Positions 1 through 10,264 of a stretch of DNA of 64,000 nucleotides are shown here, in pieces. Numbering within the stretch: position 1 is the first letter of the stretch; each line of letters starts with the position of its first letter. Under the pieces are notes generated by a model. The model was not told where the DNA came from. It made no database searches and saw nothing but the letters and a program-made list of their open reading frames with translations. Both the position numbers and the translations under genes were made by a program. Origin of the DNA: Escarpia spicata (Eukaryota > Annelida > Polychaeta > Sabellida > Siboglinidae); contig OZ023205.1 of the NCBI GenBank assembly GCA_963995525.1, positions 41,280,879-41,344,878 of the forward strand. The letters run 5' to 3'.

Positions 1-466
1 AAATAGCCTACGTTCTTATTTCTAGAGCTGCTCTAGAAATAGCCTACGCCCTTAATTATTTCTAGAGCAGCTCTAAAATTACGCCTTAATTTTTTCAATT
101 TCACCATCAAGAAGGACGAAACAATTAATACCATACAAATTACGGTAAATGACTGATAGAACGGTTGCCAACGGGATACAGTAAATTTAACGGTATATGA
201 TTTCGGTGTACCGCATTTTATACGGATTTGCTGTGTAGAATATCCCGTGGAATGCTTATGGTACTATACTTTTTTACAGTAGAATATCTGCGGCGTATAG
301 TACTTTTAAGGTATTATATTAGCGAATATACAGAGATTATTATGTAACGTGATGGTAAAATGACCTACTGCACGGCGCCAACTAAATAGACCCTACTATT
401 ACTATTATGGTAGACAGAACACGCTTGACCTTGCCCTATGAAGAAAACATTGCACATGAACTGCAC

Positions 467-468
<2 letters not shown>

Positions 469-518
<50 letters not shown>
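469..518. repeat. (TA)n microsatellite
   Basis: About 25 uninterrupted TA dinucleotides. Confidence 0.95.
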
Positions 519-519
<1 letters not shown>

Positions 520-984
520 ACAGATGTATACACATCACATTAATATCAAAATAAAGCATTGATATATAAACTCTGCTGATGCTTAATGGCAATACCCTGA
601 GCTCATCTACTATAGCAAGGCACAGAGCGATTGTTTGTAAAGGTAATTTATTAATGGTACCAAAGAAAAAATACATGCATATTGATGAGATAGCTAAACA
701 GCTAACACAAACATAAATATGCTCATCAAGAAAACCGATAATTAATTAACAAGAAAAGATAGCAAATGTTGGGGAACATTTGTACCGCAATAGAAGATAA
801 CATCAGCATAACAATTATAATGCTATCAAAGTTTAACTTTATGCAGACCTATTAGGCATACATTTGATTTGCGCAGCTTTTATGGAAGATTAACAAACCC
901 TGTAGGAAAAATTCAGATGGAAAGTATTAAAACATAATGCATACGTATTGCAAATTCACTCAAAGTAAAGCATATACACAAAAA

Positions 985-1260
985 TCTTCAAAAACACCAC
1001 GGGAAAATGTATATAAAACCTTCAAAACACGATGTCAATTGTTATAAAGGTCAACGTACTGAATTCATATTGAACTAAACGTGTATATGCTAAACACCTT
1101 ATCAAATCTGAATGGGAAAATGTACGGGGAAGTCTTAAAACAATGTAAATTGTTACAAAGGTCAATGTGGTGCATAAATATTGTAATGCGTTTAACACAA
1201 TGTACGCATTAAAACTTTCTCAAAACCCTATGGGGAAATTATAAGAAGAGTGTAAACAAA
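985..1260. repeat. Degenerate tandem repeat, ~110 bp period
   Basis: The motif GGGAAAATGTA followed by TTCAAAACA/CTTAAAACA, then AATTGTTA and AAAGGTCAA, occurs near 1001 and 1112, with a weaker third copy near 1230. The units are strongly diverged. Confidence 0.5.
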
Positions 1261-1662
1261 CTGTTGACTGTTTACTATTATGCCAAAAGGATGTTAACAT
1301 TCGCATACCATAACCTTTGTTATAGCCAAGCATGAACAATGTTATATGTAATATATATCTACTGAACAGTATACACGTGTAAACATCAACAGTAGTAATG
1401 TAGGTAGTGTACGCTGTATGCTGGCGCCTCCTTGTGCAAACCCCATGTTAAGAGATAGGGATTTTGCACTGTGCCGCGTCAAACCCTTTCCCGCCAATTA
1501 TGCAAATGAGGTTGCCTAATTTGCATAAATGACCTTATATGGGCATGGTTAGTTGTGAAATTGACCAATCACGAGCGAGCTGGGCATTGTGGGCGTGGCT
1601 AGTTATGCAAATGAGCTTGGAAAAGTAGTTCCGGCCCCATGATAAAGCATAGGACATTTTTA

Positions 1663-2040
1663 TCCCATGTTAAAGCATAGGCCATTTTTATCGCAAAGGT
1701 ATCCGACCACTTTTCGAATTTTAACCCATGTTAAAGGATAGGCCATTTTTATCGCAAAGGTATCCGATCACTTTTCGAATTTTTATCCCATGGTAAAGCA
1801 TAGGGAATTTTCACCCCATGTTAAAGCATAGGCCATTTTTATCGCAAAGGTATCCGATCACTTTTCGAATTTTTATCCCATGGTAAAGCATAGGGAATTT
1901 TCACTCCATGTTAAAGCATAGGCCATTTTTATCGCAAAGGTATCCGATCACTTTTCGAATTTTTATCCCATGGTAAAGCATAGGGAATTTTCATCCTAGG
2001 TTAAAGCATAGGGATTTTTATTGCAAAGGTACGCGACCAC
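1663..2040. repeat. ~90-bp minisatellite (left arm)
   Basis: Three to four units alternate CCATGTTAAAGCATAGG with TATCGCAAAGGTATCCGA and CACTTTTCGAATTTTTATCC. The right arm keeps fewer units (about 11095-11305), so array length changed after the arms were duplicated. Related motifs recur at 58.2-58.4 kb. Confidence 0.85.
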
Positions 2041-2430
2041 TTTTTGAATAAAATAAAATATACCGAACACCATTTGAATATGTCACACACGAGATTGCTT
2101 GACCCGTAGGTCCAGGCTTCGCCAAGGAACCGAGCCTTTATTTGTTTGACTATGACATGTCGAATATGTGGTGTCATAGTAAGGCATAATTTACAATAAA
2201 AGGATTATAAATTCAACGGAGACTGTTTTGTCTGAAGTAATGTATACGAAATGTAGATTACATATAGGACTATGTTATACCAGAGCCTATAGCCTCGTTT
2301 TGTTTTGTTTTTCGAACAGAGCGACCATTTTGGAATTATACCTTTGGTGTCTGTTACAAAAACCCGTACTCGAGACGTGTCTGGACACGTTTGTTTGTCG
2401 CAAGCACGCGCACCCTGTATGACGTCATGG

Positions 2431-2690
2431 TATGCGCAGTAATTTTGTACACGAAGTGAGTTGTTCAAGCAGATAGTGCTTTGGTTAGACCTTGTGTTGA
2501 ACTTGCGCGTATGTAATGTAATGTAATCCCTTCATATGATGTCATGATGCAGTGACGTCATGAGCAGTGACATCATCAAACTGCTATGCGCAGTAATTTT
2601 GTACACGAAGTGAGTTGGTCAAGCAGGTAGTACTTTGGTTAGACCTTGTATTGAACTTGCGCGTGTGTAATGTAATCCCTTCACGTGACG
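2431..2690. repeat. 154-bp direct duplication
   Basis: The segment TATGCGCAGTAATTTTGTAC and the ~100 bp after it occur at 2431 and again at 2585. The inverted counterpart lies at about 10450-10715. No coding function is evident. Confidence 0.75.
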
Positions 2691-2882
2691 TCAATTAAAT
2701 AAGTAATTGCGCATGCGCAATAGTAACCACTCGACCTCTCGACCCAGACAATCAACCCGGACCAACAGCCAACGACCAGTTCAACGACCAGTCAGCCTTC
2801 TCCGCCTACGGGCCCACTCGATCTCTCGACCCTGGCAAGCAACCCGGACCAACAGTCAACAACCAGTTCAACGATCAGTCCG

Positions 2883-3197
2883 ATGAACAGTTTGACGACC
2901 AGTTCGACAATCAAACCAATTTCGTTTCCGTCATCAGCTCCGGCAATCAACCCAACCAGCAACCTGACATTGTCACCTCCGACGAAGCGTCAGAAGGTGT
3001 TGCCTCGTTATACTTGCCGTATGTGTGGCAGTACATTCAAGTATAAAGGGAATTGGCCCGCTCATGTGAAACAGGGCTGCAGCCAAAGGAAGCAAGATAA
3101 ACAGCGGCGACGTAAACAACTACGACCATCGCAGAGGCCCTTCACCTGCCCGTGTCGACAGAGACGATTAACAACAAAGGGACACCATCGACACTAA
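2883..3197 (+). CDS. C2HC zinc-finger ORF with PLDLST motifs (left copy)
   Basis: The ORF has 104 codons from the ATG. The frame is open upstream to 2727, right after a TAA, so the true start may be lost or lie in another exon. The open upstream part reads PLDLST twice. PxDLS is the known docking motif for the co-repressor CtBP, so interaction with it is an inference. The body is Ser/Thr/Pro-rich, with a basic stretch PPTKRQK resembling a nuclear localisation signal. One zinc finger follows with spacing C-x2-C-x12-H-x4-C (CRMC, then H, then GC), and the tail is Lys/Arg-rich. The finger spacing matches that at the N-terminus of the nearby Polinton polymerase and in the ORF at 61670. A small nuclear DNA-binding or regulatory protein is likely, but its function is not known to me. 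Confidence 0.55.
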   Translation: MNSLTTSSTIKPISFPSSAPAINPTSNLTLSPPTKRQKVLPRYTCRMCGSTFKYKGNWPAHVKQGCSQRKQDKQRRRKQLRPSQRPFTCPCRQRRLTTKGHHRH

Positions 3198-4012
3198 CTC
3201 CCGATCATGCTATAGCGAGCGAAAAATCTCCCTGTTAACTGGTATAAACTGGTATAAATCAAGCCTCAATGTTCTGTGTATTTGTCCCGTGTTAAGGAAG
3301 TTATACGAACTTGTCAGCTAAAACATTCAAACTACCAGTTATCTGTGTAAAATTTTGGTCAAACTGGTTGTCATGTAACAGTATTTGACAGAATAGCATA
3401 GTACTTACCAACGGTCACAGTGGGTATCCTGTTTGTAAACTGTTTTGAAGGGGTATTCCTTGTTCAAGTTTCATTTACATGTATGTCTCATCTGTACCTA
3501 GACGGCAACCTTTTATCACACTATCATTCTTAACCTATACGTATGCACGTATGCACGTATGTACGTATGCACGTGTGTGTATAATTGCGTTCAAGCCTCA
3601 TCTATTTAAATAAACAATCACGCTATGTCAGTATGTGCAATGCACAATGGCGACTCGATCGTTTTGATACCAAAGAGCCTATAGCAATAAAAAGACAGCG
3701 CAGTACTCGCTATTTTCATTGTTCGAGGAAAGTGAAGCGTCATGATAGTGAAGCGTTATGTTAGAACAGTACAGACACACAATAACCGCCCAGATAAGAT
3801 GTACCAGTATTTATATAGTTTACCGTATTAAGGGTCAAGTGTACACATGGCCATTAGAACGTTTTTAACTTTTTTCGGACTATAGTATTTAAATTCGTGC
3901 TTCTTCGTTAAAACCTTCGAAACCGACTTCTGTCGTAAAACAAATAACCTGGCACGGGTAACCGAAAATGAACTCATAGATTCATACATATATACATACA
4001 GCTCTGTAGATA
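3198..4012. other. Arm DNA between ZF ORF and repeats
   Basis: No gene seen. It contains a short ACGTATGC/ACGTATGT microsatellite near 3540-3575 and AATAAA motifs near 3610 and 3683 that could end a transcript of the zinc-finger ORF. The segment is mirrored at about 9145-9945. Confidence 0.5.
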
Positions 4013-4469
4013 CATCAAGAGATGAGACTACGACCGAGATATATCACGAGACTACGGATGTCACATCACACGAGAGTACGGACGAGACAAGAGGCGGGAC
4101 TATGACCGAGATATGTCACGAGACTACGGATGTCACATCACACGAGAGTACTGACGAGATAAGAGATACCGTGAGACTACGGATGACACATCACACATCA
4201 CACGAGATGCCGCGAGACTACGGATGACACGAGACAAGAGACGAGACATGCCCGAGATGTGTCACGAGACTCCGGATGACACATCACACGAGAGTACTGA
4301 CGAGATAAGAGATGCCGCGAGACTACGGATGACACATCACACATCACACGAGAGTACTGACGAGATAAGAGATACCGCGAGACTACGGATGACACATCAC
4401 ACATCACACGAGATGCCGCGAGACTACGGATGACACGAGACAAGAGACGAGACTATGACCGAGATATGT
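4013..4469. repeat. GAGACTACGGATGACAC-type tandem repeats
   Basis: Interleaved short motifs (GAGACTACGGATGACA, CATCACACGAGAGTACTGAC, GAGATAAGAGATGCCGC, ACGAGACTATGACCGAGATG) recur in irregular order. The same motif family continues at 5236-5475, in the right arm, and at 60451-61347. Confidence 0.85.
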
Positions 4470-5235
4470 CAAATTCCAGGCAATTCGACGTGTTACCGCG
4501 TAAGATTCCGTAAAAAAAGATGGAATTCCAGGCAATTCGACGTGTTATCGCGTAAGATTCCATCAAAAAGATGGTATTCCAGACAAATCGACGTGTTATC
4601 GCCTAAGATTCCATAAAAAAGATGGAATTCCAGACAAATCGACGTGTTATCGCGTAAGATTCCACCAAAAAGATGGAATTCCAGGCAATTCGACGTGTTA
4701 TCGTGTAAGAATCCGTCAAAAAGATGGAATTCCAGGCAATTCGACGTGTTATCGCGTAAGATTCCATCAAAAAGATGGAATTCCAGACAAATAGACGTGT
4801 TATCGCGTAAGATTCCATCAAAAAGATGGAATTCCAGGCAATTCGACGTGTTATCGCGTAATATTCCATCCAAAAGATGGAATTCCAGACAAATCGACGT
4901 GTTATCGCGTAAGATTCCATCAAAAAGATGGAATTCCAGGCAATTCGACGTGTTACCGTGTAAGAATCCGTCAAAAAGATGGAATTCCAGGCAATTCGAC
5001 GTGTTACCGTGTAAGATTCCGTCAAAAAGATGGAATTCCGGGCAATTCGACGTGTTATCGTGTAAGAATCCGTCAAAAAGATGGAATTCCAGGTAAATCG
5101 ACGTGTTACCGTGTAAGATTCCGTTAAAAAGATGGAATTCCAGGCAATTCGACGTGTTACCGTGTAAGATTCCGTTAAAAAGATGGAATTCCAGGCAATT
5201 CGATGTGTTACCGTGTAAGATTCCGTCAAAAGCGT
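4470..5235. repeat. 51-bp tandem array, ~15 units (left arm)
   Basis: The period is 51 bp, exactly 17 codons, so long frames stay open on both strands without coding for a real protein. There are two unit subtypes, GCAATTCGACG and ACAAATCGACG. Each unit contains the dyad ATTCCATC-AAAAA-GATGGAAT, an 8-bp-arm hairpin with a 5-nt loop (one mismatch in the ATTCCGTC subtypes). Confidence 0.95.
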
Positions 5236-5475
5236 CACGCGAGACTTCGGATGACACGAGACAAGAGACGAGACTACGATTGAGAGATGTCACGAGACTT
5301 CGGATGACACGAGACTAGAGACGAGACTACGACCGAGATGTGTCACGAGACTTCGGATGACACATCACACGAGAGTACTGACGAGATAAGAGATGCCGCG
5401 AGACTACGGATGACACATCACACATCACACGAGAGTACTGACGAGATAAGAGATACCGCGAGACTTCGGATGACA
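5236..5475. repeat. GAGACT-type repeats, inner block (left arm)
   Basis: Same motif family as 4013-4469, on the inner side of the 51-bp array. It ends at the junction ATGACACTTTTTAGTG with the 25/26-bp minisatellite. Confidence 0.8.
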
Positions 5476-5640
5476 CTTTTTAGTGTTGGTAGTACTTATA
5501 ACTTTTTAGTGCTGGTAGGACTTATAACTTTTTAGTGTTGGTAGGACTTATACATTTTTAGTGTTGGTAGGACTTATAACTATTTAGTGACGGTAGGACT
5601 CAGAACTTTTTAGGGTTGGTAGGACTCATAACTTTTTAGC
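5476..5640. repeat. 25/26-bp minisatellite, left edge
   Basis: About six or seven units of TTTTTAGTGTTGGTAGGACT. It is the inverted counterpart of the inner end of the 6737-7696 array. Confidence 0.85.
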
Positions 5641-6736
5641 CGAACACATGACACGAATTGAACACAGTAAGGACAACCACCAAAGTGGTTGTATAAATTT
5701 AAACAACCACCAAAGTGGTTGTATAAATGTTCGCGAGGTTAACCCCAACTTTTTTTCTCTTGATAACCTAATTATATATTTTTACCCGCTAGATGGCGCC
5801 ATCATGTGACGTAGTACTCCGATTATCCACTAGGGGTCGCTACGCCGGATGTGATGTCATACCGGAAGTCACTTGACTGTGATGGCGGCCTCTACTAGGG
5901 ACGCTACGCCGGAAGTAACGTAGTACCGGAAGTTGTTTGAATGACATGGCGACCTGTCATGTTGGCCTCTATGCTTCCGCTATCGTTGGTCATCCTGGTG
6001 AGTAGATGGCGATATTCTGATTAATTACATCGGTGTCCGTTGAGTGGCGTCGAATGTCGCCTCTCATGGACGTACACAATTTTTTGTTTGTTTGTTTGTT
6101 TTGTTTTAAGGGAAGTCACTTGCTGTACGTTCGGTCTGATTGATTATGCAAATGAGATGACGCCGAAACCTAATAAGTGTTTGGTGTTTTCTTTATCCGA
6201 CAACTTTGATTCTTGTTACACGCTGATCTAAGTGTTTGGTGTTTAGTTTGTCACATAATCCTGCAAGTTTGTTACACATATACATAACAGGCTACTAAAG
6301 TCTCCGTGCTGAACTACACAGATACATCACTGGCTAACGTCTCTACTGAACTACACACAGACATTACCAGCTAACGTCCGTAGTGAACTACACACAGACA
6401 TAATAGGTGGCGTCGAATGTCGCCTCTCTCATGGACGTGCACAGTTTTTTGTGTTTTGTGTGTGTTAAGGGAAGTCACGTGATGTACGTTCGGTCTGATT
6501 GTTTATGCAAATGAGATGACGCCGAAAATTAGTGTATATAGTTTAGTGTTTCAATAACACGTCGAATTGTCAGAAAGAGGTGAGCTGTACGCGATAACCC
6601 GTCGAGTTGCCAGAAAGAGGTGAGATGTCACGCGATAACCCGTCGAATTGTCAGAAAGTTACGAAAATGTTACCACGGTAACATGTTGAAAAGATAAACT
6701 GTTAGAAAACGACGAAGGGCCAGCGTGAGTGAGTAA
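5641..6736. other. Palindrome spacer made of right-end repeat units
   Basis: No gene. The spacer starts with two copies of ACAACCAC-CAAA-GTGGTTGT (8-bp-arm hairpin), each followed by TATAAAT. It then holds two copies (near 6044 and 6411) of a ~125-bp unit running from GGCGTCGAATGTCGCCTCTC through an octamer ATGCAAAT (6146, 6505) to GAGATGACGCCGAAA. The same units occur inverted, in multiple copies, at 62866-64000. Near 6560-6650 are short repeats of GTCGAATTGTCAGAAAGAGG. Confidence 0.75.
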
Positions 6737-7696
6737 AGTTCTTAGTCCTACCAGCACTAAAACGTTATAAGTACTACCAGCACTAAAAGTTCTGAGTCCT
6801 ACCAGCACTAAAACGTTATAAGTACTACCAGCACTAAAAGTTCTGAGTCCTACCAGCACTAAAACGTTATAAGTACTACCAGCACTAAAAGTTCTGAGTC
6901 CTACCAGCACTAAAACGTTATAAGTACTACCAACACTAAAAAGTTCTGAGTCCTACCGACACTAAAAAGTTCTGAGTCCTACCAACCCTAAAAAGTTCTG
7001 AGTCCTATCAACACTAAAAAGTTATAAGTACTACCAACCCTAAAAAGTTATAAGTCCTACCAGCACTAAAAAGTTATAAGTACTACCAACACTAAAAAGT
7101 TCTGAGTCCTACCGACACTAAAAAGTTCTGAGTCCTACCAACCCTAAAAAGTTCTGAGTCCTATCAACACTAAAAAGTTATAAGTACTACCAACCCTAAA
7201 AAGTTATAAGTCCTACCAGCACTAAAAAGTTATAAGTACTACCAACACTAAAAAGTTCTGAGTCCTACCGACACTAAAAAGTTATAAGTCCTACCAACCC
7301 TACAAAGTTCTGAGTCCTACCGTCACTAAAAAGTTATAAGTCCTACCAGCACTAAAACGTTATAAGTCCTACCAACACTAAACAGTTCTGAGTCCTACCA
7401 ACCCTAAAAAGTTATGAGTCCTACCAACCCTAAAAAGTTCTGAGTCCTACCGTCACTAAATAGTTATAAGTCCTACCAGCACTAAAACGTTATAAGTCCT
7501 ACCAACACTAAACAGTTCTGAGTCCTACCAACCCTAACAAGTTATGAGTCCTACCAACCCTAAAAAGTTATGAGTCCTACCGTCACTAAAAATGTATAAG
7601 TCCTACCAACACTAAAAAGTTATAAGTCCTACCAACCCTAAAAAGTTATAAGTCCTACCAGCACTAAAAAGTTATAAGTACTACCAACACTAAAAA
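6737..7696. repeat. 25/26-bp minisatellite array
   Basis: Roughly 37 units of AGTCCTACCAACACTAAAAAGTTCTG with variants (GCACT, ACCCT, GTCACT; AAGTAC/AGTCC). In the left part two adjacent units of 25 and 26 bp form a 51-bp dimer, which keeps a minus-strand frame open. The inner right arm of the palindrome begins inside this array. Confidence 0.95.
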
Positions 7697-7934
7697 GTGT
7701 CATCCGAAGTCTCGCGGTATCTCTTATCTCGTCAGTACTCTCGTGTGATGTGTGATGTGTCATCCGTAGTCTCGCGGCATCTCTTATCTCGTCAGTACTC
7801 TCGTGTGATGTGTCATCCGAAGTCTCGTGACACATCTCGGTCGTAGTCTCGTCTCTTGTCATCCGAAGTCTCGTGACATCTCTCGATCGTAGTCTCGTCT
7901 CTTGTCTCGTGTCATCCGAAGTCTCGCGTGACGC
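7697..7934. repeat. GAGACT-type repeats (right arm, inner)
   Basis: Reverse complement of the block at 5236-5475. Confidence 0.85.
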
Positions 7935-8692
7935 TTTTGACGGAATCTTACACGGTAACACATCGAATTGCCTGGAATTCCATCTTTTTAACGGAATCTT
8001 ACACGGTAACACGTCGAATTGCCTGGAATTCCATCTTTTTAACGGAATCTTACACGGTAACACGTCGAATTGCCTGGAATTACATCTTTTTGACGGATTC
8101 TTACACGGTAACACGTCGAATTGCCTGGAATTCCATCTTTTTGATGGAATCTTACGCGATAACACGTCGATTTGTCTGGAATTCCATCTTTTTGATGGAA
8201 TATTACGCGATAACACGTCGAATTGCCTGGAATTCCATCTTTTAATGGAATCTTACGCGATAACACGTCTATTTGTCTGGAATTCCATCTTTTTGATGGA
8301 ATCTTACGCGATAACACGTCGAATTGCCTGGAATTCCATCTTTTTGACGGATTCTTACACGATAACACGTCGAATTGCCTGGAATTCCATCTTTTTGGTG
8401 GAATCTTACGCGATAACACGTCGATTTGTCTGGAATTCCATCTTTTTGATGGAATCTTACGCGATAACACGTCGAATTGCCTGGAATTCCATCTTTTTGA
8501 CGGATTCTTACACGATAACACGTCGAATTGCCTGGAATTCCATCTTTTTGATGGAATCTTACGCGATAACACGTCGAATTGCCTGTAATTCCATCTTTTT
8601 GAAGGAATCTTACGCGATAACACGTCGATTTGTCTGGAATTCCATCTTTTTGATGGAATCTTACGCGATAACATGTCGAATTGCCTGGAATT
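7935..8692. repeat. 51-bp tandem array (right arm)
   Basis: About 15 units, reverse complement of the left array. The two arrays are not identical unit for unit: one right unit has a shortened CATCTTTTAATGG link and another reads GTAATTCC. Confidence 0.95.
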
Positions 8693-9142
8693 TGACATAT
8701 CTCGGTCATAGTCTCGTCTCTTGTCTCGTGTCATCCGTAGTCTCGCGGCATCTCGTGTGATGTGTGATGTGTCATCCGTAGTCTCGCGGTATCTCTTATC
8801 TCGTCAGTACTCTCGTGTGATGTGTGATGTGTCATCCGTAGTCTCGCGGCATCTCTTATCTCGTCAGTACTCTCGTGTGATGTGTCATCCGGAGTCTCGT
8901 GACACATCTCGGGCATGTCTCGTCTCTTGTCATCCGTAGTCTCGCGGCATCTCGTGTGATGTGTGATGTGTCATCCGTAGTCTCACGGTATCTCTTATCT
9001 CGTCAGTACTCTCGTGTGATGTGACATCCGTAGTCTCGTGACATATCTCGGTCATAGTCCCGCCTCTTGTCTCGTCCGTACTCTCGTGTGATGTGACATC
9101 CGTAGTCTCGTGACATATCTCGGTCGTAGTCTCATCTCTTGA
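8693..9142. repeat. GAGACT-type repeats (right arm, outer)
   Basis: Reverse complement of 4013-4469, reading CTCGTGTGATGTGTGATGTG and CATCTCTTATCTCGTCAGTA motifs. Confidence 0.85.
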
Positions 9143-9949
9143 TGTATCTATGTATATATGTATGAATCTATGAGTTCATTTTCGGTTACCCGTGCCAGGT
9201 TATTTGTTTTACGACAGAAGTCGGTTTCGAAGGTTTTAACGAAGAAGCACGAATTTAAATACTATAGTCCGAAAAAAGTTAAAAACGTTCTAATGGCCAT
9301 GTGTACACTTGACCCTTAATACGGTAAACTATATAAATACTGGTACATCTTATCTGGGCGGTTATTGTGTGTCTGTACTGTTCTAACATAACGCTTCACT
9401 ATCATGACGCTTCACTTTCCTCGAACAATGAAAATAGCGAGTACTGCGCTGTCTTTTTATTGCTATAGGCTCTTTGGTATCAAAACGATCGAGTCGCCAT
9501 TGTGCATTGCACATACTGACATAGCGTGATTGTTTATTTAAATAGATGAGGCTTGAACGCAATTATACACGCACGTGCATACGTACATACGTGCATACGT
9601 GCATACGTATAGGTTAAGAATGATAGTGTGATAAAAGGTTGCCGTCTAGGTACAGATGAGACATACATGTAGATGAAACTTGAACAAGGAATACCCCTTC
9701 AAAACAGTTTACAAACAGGATACCCACTGTGACCGTTGGTAAGTACTATGATATTCTGTCAAATACTGTTACATGACAACCAGTTTGACCAAAATTTTAC
9801 ACAGATAACTGGTAGTTTGAATGTTTTAGCTGACAAGTTCGTATAACTTCCTTAACACGGGACAAATACACAGAACCTTGAGGCTTGATTTATACCTGTT
9901 TATACCAGTTAACAGGGAGATTTTTCACTCGCTATAGCATGATCGGGAG

Positions 9950-10264
9950 TTAGTGTCGATGGTGTCCCTTTGTTGTTAATCGTCTCTGTCGACACGGGCA
10001 GGTGAAGGGCCTCTGCGATGGTCGTAGTTGTTTACGTCGCCGCTGTTTATCTTGCTTCCTTTGGCTGCAGCCCTGTTTCACATGAGCGGGCCAATTCCCT
10101 TTATACTTGAATGTACTGCCACACATACGGCAAGTATAACGAGGCAACACCTTCTGACGCTTCGTCGGAGGTGACAATGTCAGGTTGCTGGTTGGGTTGA
10201 TTGCCGGAGCTGATGACGGAGACGAAATTGGTTTGATCGTCGAACTGGTCGTCAAACTGTTCAT
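9950..10264 (-). CDS. C2HC zinc-finger ORF with PLDLST motifs (right copy)
   Basis: Inverted copy of the ORF at 2883-3197, also 104 codons. It differs at one residue (Ser for Phe near residue 15). The frame again stays open upstream to about 10420 and encodes two PLDLST motifs there. The C-x2-C-x12-H-x4-C finger is intact. Preservation of both copies could reflect recent duplication or gene conversion between arms rather than selection. The function is unknown. Confidence 0.55.
   Translation of the reverse strand: MNSLTTSSTIKPISSPSSAPAINPTSNLTLSPPTKRQKVLPRYTCRMCGSTFKYKGNWPAHVKQGCSQRKQDKQRRRKQLRPSQRPFTCPCRQRRLTTKGHHRH

Larger units (their letters stand above)
1..1390. other. Left flank, no gene
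   Basis: No convincing coding region. It contains an odd palindrome at 19-39, a TA microsatellite and a degenerate tandem repeat, each listed separately. The homology of the large inverted repeat starts only at about 1391, so this is sequence outside the palindrome and shares nothing obvious with the DNA outside its other end. Confidence 0.6.
1391..5640. repeat. Left arm of ~10 kb palindrome
   Basis: The reverse complement of this segment reappears at about 7550-11550, in the same order from outer block to inner minisatellite. The match is nearly perfect where compared: the zinc-finger ORFs of the two arms differ at one residue. The arms differ mainly in the copy number of the ~90-bp minisatellite, which is longer on the left. 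The outer boundary is sharp, at about AGTAGTAATGTAGG. The outer block has three octamer motifs (ATGCAAAT at 1500 and 1605, ATTTGCAT at 1519). The same sequence type occurs a third time, directly after the Polinton capsid/protease genes at 57.8 kb, which suggests that it is Polinton-associated terminal DNA. Confidence 0.9.

Noticed and set aside
2205..2468. 87- and 64-codon frames in the outer arm, mirrored at 10679-10942
   Set aside because: Present in both arms only because the DNA is duplicated; overlapping frames on both strands, no recognisable protein pattern.
4493..5293. Long open frames in the 51-bp arrays on both strands (up to 295 codons)
   Set aside because: They follow from the 51-bp period without stops; both strands and several frames are open at once, and the frames run into unrelated GAGACT repeats. 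Not reported as genes.
4470..8692. CRISPR-like appearance of the 51-bp and 25-bp arrays
   Set aside because: No unique spacers between repeats, and the context is clearly a eukaryotic genome.
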